Assembly (NCBI RefSeq): GCF_000171235.2 | Contig: NZ_ABEA03000019.1 | Location: forward strand, 1 to 64,000 | From: Geminisphaera colitermitum TAV2 | GTDB lineage: Bacteria; Verrucomicrobiota; Verrucomicrobiia; Opitutales; Opitutaceae | Length of the DNA: 64,000 nucleotides | Direction: 5' to 3' | Shown here: positions 24,386 to 31,034 of the stretch, one piece after another | Layout: every line of letters starts with the position of its first letter | Position numbering within the stretch: position 1 is the first letter of the stretch | Notes under the pieces: generated by a model | Database searches by the model: none | What the model was told of the DNA's origin: nothing | The model's input: only the letters and a program-made list of their open reading frames with translations | Translations under genes and position numbers: made by a program

Positions 24386-25417
24386 ATGAATACCGACACC
24401 GAAAAAACCAACGCCATCCCGGCCGAACTCGACCGGCTGATCACGCGCATCGACTGCCACCAGACGAACCTCAAGCTCAGCGACGAGGCGTTCGTCAACC
24501 GCTACAAGGACCAGTTGCTCACCGTCGACTCCTGGGTGCGCACGCTCAAACGCCGCGCCCCGGACCGCCTCACCCCCCGCAACTACGAGAAATGGACGTC
24601 CCGCCTCCGCCGCCTCGTCGCCCGCATCGACGGCACGGAGATGCAGGAGACGGTTTACGACCTGCCCTTCGTCCGCCATGCCGTGCGCACCTTCGAGCGG
24701 CTCCAGGGCACCACCACTGACCGCCGCGTCGGCTGGCTGATCGGCACCCCCGGCACCGGCAAGAGCGTGGCCTTGCGCCACCTGCGCCGCCTCTCGCCCG
24801 CCGACACCGCCCTGGCCATCGTCGACAAGAACTGGTGCGACAACCGCACCGCCATCAACACCGGCATCGCCGAGGCCCTCTGCGTCACCGTCGAGAAAAA
24901 CGCCGGCCTCACCTGGCGTCGCATCATCGAGCACCTCCAAGCCTGCCCCACCACGCTGCTGCTCGATGAGTTCCACGAGGGCGGCGTGCTCCTCATGAAG
25001 AGCGTCAAGTCGCTCATCAACGCGGCCCCCGGCGCCCGCGTCATCGTGGCCACCATCCCGACCGCCTACGACAAGCTCATCGCCGGACGCACCGATGAGA
25101 TGATCGAGGCGCAGCAGCTCCTCGGCCGCACCCTGCGTCCTCTCCGACAGGACTGGCGAGAAGGCCTCGGCTCCGGGGACATCCTCGGCTACCTCGACGC
25201 GGTCGTCCCGGAATTTGACGAGGCCACCCGCCACGACCTCGCCGCCACGCTCGGTCCCCGAGTAAACCGCACCTACGGCCTGCGCATCCTGGCCGACACC
25301 ATCGAAGTCGCCCGCGGCGACGCCGAGGCGTCCGACCGCGACCTCACCGCCGACGCCATCATCGCCGCCTTCGCCCTGCTCACCAAGGACGGACGCCCCG
25401 AAGTCGCCCGCCGCTAA
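24386..25417 (+). CDS. MuB-like AAA+ ATPase
   Basis: A 343-aa ATP-dependent target-capture protein that delivers target DNA to MuA and stimulates strand transfer. Walker A IGTPGTGKSVALRHL near residues 120-133 and Walker B TTLLLDEFHEGG near 190 are intact. A sensor-like stretch VIVATIPTAYDKL follows, and the helical C-terminus (TYGLRILADTIEVARGDAEA) fits AAA+ lids. The N-terminal 80 residues are helical, matching the HTH/DNA-binding arm of MuB. The leader has TATCCAA 25 bp before ATG and no Shine-Dalgarno. It follows the transposase by 76 bp. Confidence 0.85.
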   Translation: MNTDTEKTNAIPAELDRLITRIDCHQTNLKLSDEAFVNRYKDQLLTVDSWVRTLKRRAPDRLTPRNYEKWTSRLRRLVARIDGTEMQETVYDLPFVRHAVRTFERLQGTTTDRRVGWLIGTPGTGKSVALRHLRRLSPADTALAIVDKNWCDNRTAINTGIAEALCVTVEKNAGLTWRRIIEHLQACPTTLLLDEFHEGGVLLMKSVKSLINAAPGARVIVATIPTAYDKLIAGRTDEMIEAQQLLGRTLRPLRQDWREGLGSGDILGYLDAVVPEFDEATRHDLAATLGPRVNRTYGLRILADTIEVARGDAEASDRDLTADAIIAAFALLTKDGRPEVARR

Positions 25418-25455
25418 CCACGTATCCAACTACTAACTACCCGCTACTTTTCCCG

Positions 25456-25794
25456 ATGAAAAAGCCCACAACCACCGAAGATCTCGCCCACAAAATGAGG
25501 GCGCAGCTTGTCCAACTCTACGAAGCCGCCTGCGAGATCGACTTCCCCCGCGGCTCTGATGTCGCCTTCCGCGACGCGCTCCAGGCGCGCATCCGCCTTG
25601 GCTGCGCCGACCTTGTCCACGCCCGCGCCGGCGATCAGGGCCAGCTCATCTCCGTCGCACAGGACGTGCGTCTCTATAAAGCCAACGCCGGCGTGCGTAA
25701 CCCCGATGACTCCACGCTCACCTTCCGCGTCGAGCTCCAGCGCACGCTGGGGAAATTCTTCGACCTTCAAGCCGCCATGAAAGGAGGGTCTTGA
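25456..25794 (+). CDS. Early phage protein, unknown
   Basis: A 112-aa helical, acidic-to-neutral protein beginning MKKPTTTEDLAHKMRAQLVQ, with RGSDVAFRDALQARIRLGCA and ending FDLQAAMKGGS. No recognised family. The leader carries GTATCCAA and AACTACT repeats 5-34 bp before ATG. Part of the early operon after MuB. Confidence 0.5.
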   Translation: MKKPTTTEDLAHKMRAQLVQLYEAACEIDFPRGSDVAFRDALQARIRLGCADLVHARAGDQGQLISVAQDVRLYKANAGVRNPDDSTLTFRVELQRTLGKFFDLQAAMKGGS

Positions 25795-25799
25795 TAATC

Positions 25800-26060
25800 A
25801 TGGCACCCTCCGACCACACCCCGCCCCCGCAGCGGCACACCTACATTGAACAACATTTCTCCTCACTGGAGGAACTCAAAAACATCGATGTCACGCACCC
25901 CTGCGATCTCGTTGTCATAAAGCTTGCCCATGAACTGGCCAAGTCGATGCGCTTCAAAGGCAGCATGGCGGGCAATGTCCGCTCCACGGTCGGCCCCGTC
26001 ATCTTCACCCTCTCCCTTAAGCTGGAAGCGAACCCCGACTTCACGGAAGGAGGCGTGTAG
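25800..26060 (+). CDS. Early phage protein, unknown
   Basis: An 86-aa protein, MAPSDHTPPPQRHTYIEQHF, with ELAKSMRFKGSMAGNVRSTV and VIFTLSLKLEANPDF. The central segment suggests a small alpha/beta unit. AAGGAGGG lies 11 bases before this ATG and only two before an alternative TTG at 25791 that overlaps the previous stop; the ATG is preferred. The stop overlaps the next GTG. Confidence 0.45.
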   Translation: MAPSDHTPPPQRHTYIEQHFSSLEELKNIDVTHPCDLVVIKLAHELAKSMRFKGSMAGNVRSTVGPVIFTLSLKLEANPDFTEGGV

Positions 26061-26431
26061 TGAAAAATAAGATACGCAAAGCCCGTCCCCGCGTGCGCTG
26101 GATCGTCAAAATCAACGGACTGCCCACCAAGCGTGCATGGATGCACATCGTGAGGACGGGGCATTCGGTGGACACTCATGTCCCCTGTGCCCTGCCACCT
26201 GTTGACCCGACCACATACGGTGGCGCGCACGCGCACCGCGACGCCCTCCGCGCCGCGGCCCGCACCCTTCGCGTCAACCATTACATCATGGACAAAACGT
26301 CGATCACCGGCGACTGGTTCATCCAAGATTCCCCATGGGCAAAACTGTTCGCACGACAGTTGGACGTGAACGTCGAGCGGGTCAGTGTTTCCCCCCCCTC
26401 GCCCGTCGGCAATCAGGAGTCCGCCGCATGA
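26060..26431 (+). CDS. Early phage protein, unknown
   Basis: A 123-aa basic protein starting at GTG (MKNKIRKARPRVRWIVKING). It has PTKRAWMHIVRTGHSVDTHV, then HRDALRAAARTLRVNHYI and an acidic end. GGAGG precedes the GTG, which overlaps the previous TAG. No domain recognised. The next gene's ATG overlaps its stop. Confidence 0.45.
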   Translation: MKNKIRKARPRVRWIVKINGLPTKRAWMHIVRTGHSVDTHVPCALPPVDPTTYGGAHAHRDALRAAARTLRVNHYIMDKTSITGDWFIQDSPWAKLFARQLDVNVERVSVSPPSPVGNQESAA

Positions 26432-26856
26432 AGCCCATCGGCCAGCTCCTCGCCGATCCCGACGACCCCGCAGCACGCGCACAACGCCTCGCGTCGGCGG
26501 CGCACGTCGCCCGCCTGGCATCCGCCGCCGACCCCGAAGACCCGCCGGAGCCGCGTCGTTACCGCGTGCGTCTCGCCATGCAGGCATTCCGCGAGGCAGC
26601 GGTGGAGGCGATCTGCGCGTCCGATGCCGTGGCGTCCGCCCTCGCCCAGGCCAACGATGGATCGACAATAAAACCCGGCCTGCTGTTCCACACGATCTAC
26701 GTCCCCTATGCGATCGAAGTCTGGCGCTGGGGACAGTGGCACCCGCTGGCGTGCGACCCGCCCGCGCCCCCGACCATCACCCGCGAGGTTCGCGAAAAGA
26801 CCGACCGCTGGGCCGCGGAAAAAGAGGCCAAAGGCCATGCTCAAACGACCCCGTAA
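26428..26856 (+). CDS. Early phage protein, unknown
   Basis: A 142-aa protein, MKPIGQLLADPDDPAARAQR, with an alanine-rich helix and a compact middle segment (LLFHTIYVPYAIEVWRWGQW) that ends in a charged helix. No family recognised. ATG overlaps the previous TGA; its own 3' end overlaps the HTH gene at 26837 by 20 nt, consistent with coupled translation. Confidence 0.5.
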   Translation: MKPIGQLLADPDDPAARAQRLASAAHVARLASAADPEDPPEPRRYRVRLAMQAFREAAVEAICASDAVASALAQANDGSTIKPGLLFHTIYVPYAIEVWRWGQWHPLACDPPAPPTITREVREKTDRWAAEKEAKGHAQTTP

Positions 26857-27139
26857 AGACGATCCCGACCAGATGACGCTCTTCGCGTTTTCGCGGGTGG
26901 AGCGCACCGGTGTCGATGCACAGGGCAACGCCACCTTCCGCGTCGTCCCGGATGGTGCGCCGACGGGATGGATTCGCCCCGGGCATCTTGCCCGCATCCT
27001 CGGTTTTAACGTGCGCACCATCTACGGCTGGATCGATTCCGGCATCATTCCTGCCGACAGATGGGAGCGCCGCGGCCCCAAGAGCATCTTCATCCTCGCC
27101 AGCGAGGCCGCCCGCCTCCGCGACACCAGTGACAAGTAA
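26837..27139 (+). CDS. Small HTH protein, paralogue of the 18788 gene
   Basis: A 100-aa protein: GNATFRVVPDGAPTGWIRPG, LARILGFNVRTIYGWIDSGI, then WERRGPKSIFILASEAARLR and DTSDK. Excisionase/MerR-like HTH. Clearly homologous to the leftward 103-aa protein, so the prophage has two diverged copies at either side of its early region. It is the last sizeable gene before the terminator at 27243. A regulatory or DNA-architectural role is likely; the target is unknown. Confidence 0.7.
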   Translation: MLKRPRKDDPDQMTLFAFSRVERTGVDAQGNATFRVVPDGAPTGWIRPGHLARILGFNVRTIYGWIDSGIIPADRWERRGPKSIFILASEAARLRDTSDK

Positions 27140-27157
27140 CCAGATACCCGATACACC

Positions 27158-27220
27158 ATGATCCGCATATTCCAGGAAAGAGAAATCACCGCCGCCGTTT
27201 TCACTGTAGCCGAAAAATAA
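27158..27220 (+). CDS. Possible 20-aa peptide
   Basis: MIRIFQEREITAAVFTVAEK, from the ATG at 27158 to TAA, with a CA-rich leader like those of neighbouring phage genes. It ends 22 bp before the early terminator. Could be chance. Confidence 0.25.
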   Translation: MIRIFQEREITAAVFTVAEK

Positions 27221-27242
27221 TTACGCGAAAGTTGCGAAAGAC

Positions 27243-27275
27243 GAGAGACACGCGAATGCGTGTCTCTCTTTTTTT
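27243..27275 (+). terminator. Strong intrinsic terminator ending the early operon
   Basis: An 11-bp perfect stem GAGAGACACGC/GCGTGTCTCTC with loop GAAT and a seven-T tail. Confidence 0.95.
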
Positions 27276-27294
27276 GTTTAGACTGCTCGGCGTT

Positions 27295-27786
27295 ATGCCA
27301 ACGCCAAAAGAGGAACAGATAGACGCACCCGTTGCCGGTGTCTTGGACACAAAGGTCTGGCTGCATCAGATCATGTCCGAGGTCGCGCAGGATGCCGGTC
27401 ACGACATCGCATGGATTTGCGAGCGCAGCTCCGATCGGGCGCACTGCGATGCGCGGGCTGCCGTGTGCTGGCTGGCGCTCAGTCTCGGCTGGCCGTCCAC
27501 CCTGTCGCTATTCCCCCACGCCACCCCCTCCACAGCCATCGCCTCCCGGCTCGCCCCGCTCTTCGGCCTCTCCAGGGAGGCCGTCTATTCGATCATGCGC
27601 AAGGCGCAGGACTGGCACCGCTACGACCGCAAATTCCGGGACCGCGTCGAAGCCCTCCGCACACGCCTCACTCCCAATCTCCCGCTCGCGGCTCCGTTGA
27701 AGCACTCAGTCGCACGAGTGTATCCGACCAACAATGACAGCATTCCGCGGGCGGGCACCCTCTCCCCCATCGTCCCCATCCCGTAA
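27295..27786 (+). CDS. Candidate DnaA-domain-IV-like DNA-binding protein
   Basis: A 163-aa protein in the slot between early and late operons where Mu has Mor/C. The middle reads DARAAVCWLALSLGWPSTLS, then ASRLAPLFGLSREAVYSIMR and KAQDWHRYDRKFRDRVEALR. The pattern of a helix, a 'glsreavysimrka' recognition helix and 'dxxfrxrvexlrxrl' tail resembles the C-terminal domain of DnaA-type proteins. The C-terminal 30 residues are Pro-rich. The ATG lies 20 bp after the terminator stem's T run, so it needs its own promoter. A role as late-gene activator is inference. Confidence 0.45.
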   Translation: MPTPKEEQIDAPVAGVLDTKVWLHQIMSEVAQDAGHDIAWICERSSDRAHCDARAAVCWLALSLGWPSTLSLFPHATPSTAIASRLAPLFGLSREAVYSIMRKAQDWHRYDRKFRDRVEALRTRLTPNLPLAAPLKHSVARVYPTNNDSIPRAGTLSPIVPIP

Positions 27787-27857
27787 CCGGCTGCGCCGGT
27801 AAATCCCAAAGCCCAAGCAACCAAAACCCAAAGTCCAAAAATTCCGCCCACCGCATC

Positions 27858-28586
27858 ATGAACAAAGACCTCTTCCTTAAATTGCTCCGGCAAGTCCTCA
27901 CCTACGGCGGCACCGCGCTCACCAGCGCCGGCGTCGCCTCATCGGAGGAAGTTGCCACCGGCGCCGGCGCGCTCGTCACGCTCCTCGGCGTCGTCTGGAC
28001 GATCTGGAGCCGCCAGCGCGCCAAGTCCGCTGCGGCCGCGCAGGCTGCTGCGCAGGCCGATCCCGCGCACCACACGATCGGGATGCCGCCTGGCAATCTG
28101 CTCATCCTGTTTTTCCTTGTCCCTACAATGATGTGCCTGCTTCCCGGTTGCACCAGTGTCACCATGACGGATGACGCTGGTGCCGTCACTTCCGGGAAGC
28201 AGGCCGACTGGGACACCATTCATCATCTCGCACGGAGCGGGGCCAAGTATGCAGTGGTCGCCATCCTCGACAAGCATCCCGGTTACGTGGACAGCATTGA
28301 CGCTGTCACGGACAGCCTCGCCGCTTTGTTCTCTGGTATCCCTACTTCGGATACTCTCACGAAAACCATCAACGTTATTGCGCCGGAATTGAGCGAAGCC
28401 GACACCGCGCTCATCGCCTCCGTGCTCATTGATGCGTGGGAACTCTACGCGAAAAATACGGGCAACCCCGTGCTGATCCCGACGAGCGAGCATGTGCAGT
28501 GCCTCGTGGTCGCGCTCACGGAGGGCATCGACGCGGGGATTGTTCTCCACCTCACCACTCAACCCGAAACCTCCGACGAACAATGA
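27858..28586 (+). CDS. Holin-like N-terminus fused to a lipoprotein-like segment
   Basis: A 242-aa protein. Residues 1-60 (LLRQVLTYGGTALTSAGVAS, GALVTLLGVVWTIWSRQR) resemble small phage holin-like membrane proteins. A second hydrophobic stretch LLILFFLVPTMMCLLPGCTS near residues 77-96 has a perfect lipobox (LLPGC), normally found at an N-terminus. The remainder is soluble and helical. Either two ancestral genes have fused or a GTG/ATG near residue 75 (MPPGNLLIL) starts a separate lipoprotein. The position near the start of the late region fits a lysis role (holin plus spanin-like). Confidence 0.5.
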   Translation: MNKDLFLKLLRQVLTYGGTALTSAGVASSEEVATGAGALVTLLGVVWTIWSRQRAKSAAAAQAAAQADPAHHTIGMPPGNLLILFFLVPTMMCLLPGCTSVTMTDDAGAVTSGKQADWDTIHHLARSGAKYAVVAILDKHPGYVDSIDAVTDSLAALFSGIPTSDTLTKTINVIAPELSEADTALIASVLIDAWELYAKNTGNPVLIPTSEHVQCLVVALTEGIDAGIVLHLTTQPETSDEQ

Positions 28587-28786
28587 GTATCACCGCTGTC
28601 ATTGGAAAAGTAGCCGACGCAATCAAGGCGGGCATCGACTGGTCGCTCGAAAAATTGCGCCTGAAAAACAGTCAGAAGATGCAGGCCAACGCCGAGGCCA
28701 AGACCGATCAGAGCATCAAGGCTGACGCCGCCAAGACTGTCGCCAGCGGCGATCTGAAAAAAATCCAGAAAGCCAACGCCGAATGA
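28583..28786 (+). CDS. 67-aa helical phage protein
   Basis: MSITAVIGKVADAIKAGIDW, then a Lys/Ala-rich helix (KNSQKMQANAEAKTDQSIKA) to the end. Amphipathic coiled-coil candidate. ATG overlaps the previous stop and its own stop overlaps the next ATG, so it is coupled to both membrane genes. No family recognised. Confidence 0.5.
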   Translation: MSITAVIGKVADAIKAGIDWSLEKLRLKNSQKMQANAEAKTDQSIKADAAKTVASGDLKKIQKANAE

Positions 28787-29232
28787 AAAACGAACTGACA
28801 GATTTTCTCACGCGGAGACGCGGAGGCGCGGAGAAGACAAAACGATGGAATTGTCCCCGCCTCTTTTCCTCTGCGGCTCTGCGCCTCTGCGTGATCCACT
28901 TCGCCCTGCTGGCTCTCATGCTCAGTCAGCCGGCCTGCACCAGCACCATCACCCCCACGCCCGTCACGCCCGCCCGCGCCTCCTACGACGGCGACGCGCA
29001 GACCAGTGGCGTCCTCGCCATCACCGACGCCGGCTTCGTAGTCACGCCCCGCTGGAGGGAGCGTTACAACCTCGCCATCGCCCGCCACGGTGCGGAGTGG
29101 CGCCCGGCGCTCGCCGCCGACCACGGCGTCGTCGCCCGCACCGACGGCACCTACCTCGCCAGCCGCGAAGCGATGGAAAAAGCCATAGTCATGTTTTCAT
29201 GGATACGCATGGGGAGGGCGCCCGCGCAATGA
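28783..29232 (+). CDS. Lipoprotein with palindromic repeat between start and signal sequence
   Basis: The 149-codon frame starts MKNELTD and then runs through an inverted repeat (residues about 9-37, Arg/Cys-rich and unlike coding sequence). Only then comes a normal lipoprotein signal, VIHFALLALMLSQPACTSTI, with lipobox QPAC. A GTG at 28891 at the very edge of the repeat could be the working start. The mature part (ASYDGDAQTSGVLAITDAGF, ARHGAEWRPALAADHGV) is small; it may be a spanin-like or other envelope lipoprotein of the phage. Confidence 0.5.
   Translation: MKNELTDFLTRRRGGAEKTKRWNCPRLFSSAALRLCVIHFALLALMLSQPACTSTITPTPVTPARASYDGDAQTSGVLAITDAGFVVTPRWRERYNLAIARHGAEWRPALAADHGVVARTDGTYLASREAMEKAIVMFSWIRMGRAPAQ
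28808..28894. repeat. Palindromic 'CGCGGAGGCGCGGAG' repeat
   Basis: Arm 28808-28837 (TCACGCGGAGACGCGGAGGC onward) pairs with 28862-28894 (ending GCGCCTCTGCGTGA). Same family as 41768-41840 and a relative of the CACAGAG repeat at 60893. Confidence 0.8.
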
Positions 29233-29441
29233 ACCCCGTGTCCTCAGTCACTGGCATATACCCGATCATCGTCTCCGTTTTGGCGTGCCTGTTTGTCCTC
29301 TGGCTCCTGTGCCGTCCGGTCGGCACCTCCGGGGAGGAGCGGCTGGCCGCCTCCGTCGCCTTTTGGCTGGGCCTCGTCGCCGCCATCCTCGTCACCGCCG
29401 GCGTCTGGCTCGGCTGGCTCATCTACACCCTTTGCACGTGA
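29229..29441 (+). CDS. 70-aa two-helix membrane protein, holin-like
   Basis: MNPVSSVTGIYPIIVSVLAC, FVLWLLCRP, a short charged loop (GTSGEERL) and a second helix AFWLGLVAAILVTAGVWLGW. Two transmembrane helices of holin size, in a run of phage envelope genes. ATG overlaps the preceding stop. Holin function is inferred from size and place. Confidence 0.5.
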   Translation: MNPVSSVTGIYPIIVSVLACLFVLWLLCRPVGTSGEERLAASVAFWLGLVAAILVTAGVWLGWLIYTLCT

Positions 29442-29643
29442 CCCCCCGCCCACACACACACTTTTCCGCGTCCGCCCGTGTTAAGAATAGGGGTATTCAT
29501 TGGGGCACTACGGCGGGCGCGGAATCCACCTCCGGCGAAAGCCGGCGAACACAACAGGCACCGCATAACCTCCCCGGCCCGATCCTCCTTTCCGGGCCGG
29601 CGAGCAAATTTCCGTCAGTCTGAAAAACACCATTTGCCACCAC

Positions 29644-30036
29644 ATGCCCGTCAACCTTCCGACTCCCTCGTCCGACTTCCTTGCCAACTGGCTCTGGGCC
29701 GCGCTCGCGTTCCTCTTCGCCGGTCTCTATATCTGGAGCCACTTCCGCAAACCGCGCAAGACGGAGCTTGATCAGCCGGTGGACATCCGGTTCGCCAAGG
29801 AGTTCGCGTCCAAGAAAGCGGTCAATCTGCTTTTTGCCGAACAGAACAAGCTCCGTCTGGAACTGGAGCGCAAGCTGGCCGAACAGCGCGTGGAACTCAT
29901 GGACGCCATCGAGAAAAACCGCGCTGAGCAGAGGGAGGACAACCGGCAAATTTTCGACCTCCTACGCACCCTCACCGCCGAATCAAAGGCCACCGCCGCC
30001 GTCGTCGAAAACATCAACCGCAAAATCACCCCCTGA
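29644..30036 (+). CDS. Membrane-anchored coiled-coil phage protein
   Basis: 130 aa: one N-terminal transmembrane helix (NWLWAALAFLFAGLYIWSHF), then a long charged coiled coil (NKLRLELERKLAEQRVELMD and onward to NINRKITP). Lies just before the terminase block, where Mu-like phages carry small membrane proteins. The 200 bp before it contain a GC-rich inverted repeat (about 29573-29602) and no gene; a late promoter may lie there. Confidence 0.55.
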   Translation: MPVNLPTPSSDFLANWLWAALAFLFAGLYIWSHFRKPRKTELDQPVDIRFAKEFASKKAVNLLFAEQNKLRLELERKLAEQRVELMDAIEKNRAEQREDNRQIFDLLRTLTAESKATAAVVENINRKITP

Positions 30037-30076
30037 CCTTTTCCACCCGCAACCCGTAACCGAAACCCGAATACCA

Positions 30077-30337
30077 ATGAACGGCACATCACGCGAACTC
30101 CGCTGGGAAATCCTCCGCCTCCTGATCGCCCAGCACCCCGGCACGCTGACCTTTGATCAGCTTTTTTCCGCCCTCCGCGCCAACGACGAAAGCCTCACCA
30201 AGGTCGAACTCCTGACCGCGCTCACCGCCCTCACTCGCCACAACCTCGCGCAACGCGTCCCCGGCGACCTCTTCAAGCCCGAACGCTACCGCGTCACCTC
30301 CGAAGGCCGCGCCACCTTCGAGAGCGGCGAGAATTAA
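30077..30337 (+). CDS. Winged-helix-like protein
   Basis: An 86-aa protein: LRWEILRLLIAQHPGTLTFD, FSALRANDESLTKVELLTAL, then LARHNLAQ-type helix and RYRVTSEGRATFESGEN. The helix-helix-helix-wing order resembles MarR/PadR-like winged helices and Mu-type small genes preceding gp27. DNA binding, perhaps linked to packaging or late control, is inference. The leader holds CCGTAAC/CGAAACC heptamer-like repeats. Confidence 0.5.
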   Translation: MNGTSRELRWEILRLLIAQHPGTLTFDQLFSALRANDESLTKVELLTALTALTRHNLAQRVPGDLFKPERYRVTSEGRATFESGEN

Positions 30338-30340
30338 CCT

Positions 30341-30354
30341 CCCCCCCCCCCCCC
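30341..30354. repeat. C14 homopolymer in leader
   Basis: Ends seven bases before the ATG of the gp27-like gene and begins right after the previous stop; it occupies the whole ribosome-binding region. Confidence 0.9.
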
Positions 30355-30361
30355 TCAAACG

Positions 30362-31024
30362 ATGGCCCTGCACCAATCCAAGATTTACCGTGCCCTTGGC
30401 GGCGACCTGAAGCTCCTGGAGAAATTCTGCGAGCGGATGGACGCCGGCGATTCCGCGCGTGCGCTGGCGAATTGGGTGGAGGAGCACGCCTTCAACGCGA
30501 AGGCATTGCCGCTCACCGACCAGAACATCACGGATTTCCGTCAGGGCTGGTTCGCCCGCTGGCAGGCGCGCCGGTCAACGGCCGCCGCCATCCGCGAACG
30601 TGCCGCGGCCGCCCGGCAACTCACCCGCGAGGCCGCAGCCGGCGGCGCGTCGATCACCGAGGCCGCGCAGTTGCAGGCGGCCGACATGCTCACCGAAGTC
30701 CTGGAGACCTTCGATGTCGGCATGCTCAAGGCCGCGCTGATCGAGAAGCCCGGCCAGTTTTTGCAGGTCGTCAAGACCCTCGCCGGCCTCGCCCGCAGCG
30801 AGAACGAACGCAAGGCCCTCGCCCAGCAGGCGGAAAAACTCGCCGCTGATCTCAAGCTCCGCGACGAGCAGATCGCCACGATGCGCCAGACCCGCGACCT
30901 CGTGAAAAGCAAACTGCGCGAGCAAATCGACGCTTTGAAAAAGGCGATCGCGCAAAAAACCGGCAGCGCAGAAGGCCGCCAGCGCATGATGCAGGCCGTC
31001 GTTGACACCATCGACTCCATGTAG
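30362..31024 (+). CDS. Mu gp27-like protein (DUF3486), small terminase-type
   Basis: A 220-aa protein directly before the large terminase. Residues 1-70 hold a helical DNA-binding-like start (IYRALGGDLKLLEKFCERMD, ITDFRQGWFARWQARR). Residues 75-215 form a long helical coiled coil with EKPGQFLQVVKTLAGLARSE. This is the DUF3486/gp27 layout of Mu-like phages, thought to recognise DNA for packaging. The missing Shine-Dalgarno is replaced by a C14 tract. Confidence 0.75.
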   Translation: MALHQSKIYRALGGDLKLLEKFCERMDAGDSARALANWVEEHAFNAKALPLTDQNITDFRQGWFARWQARRSTAAAIRERAAAARQLTREAAAGGASITEAAQLQAADMLTEVLETFDVGMLKAALIEKPGQFLQVVKTLAGLARSENERKALAQQAEKLAADLKLRDEQIATMRQTRDLVKSKLREQIDALKKAIAQKTGSAEGRQRMMQAVVDTIDSM

Positions 31025-31034
31025 TCACGCCGCC

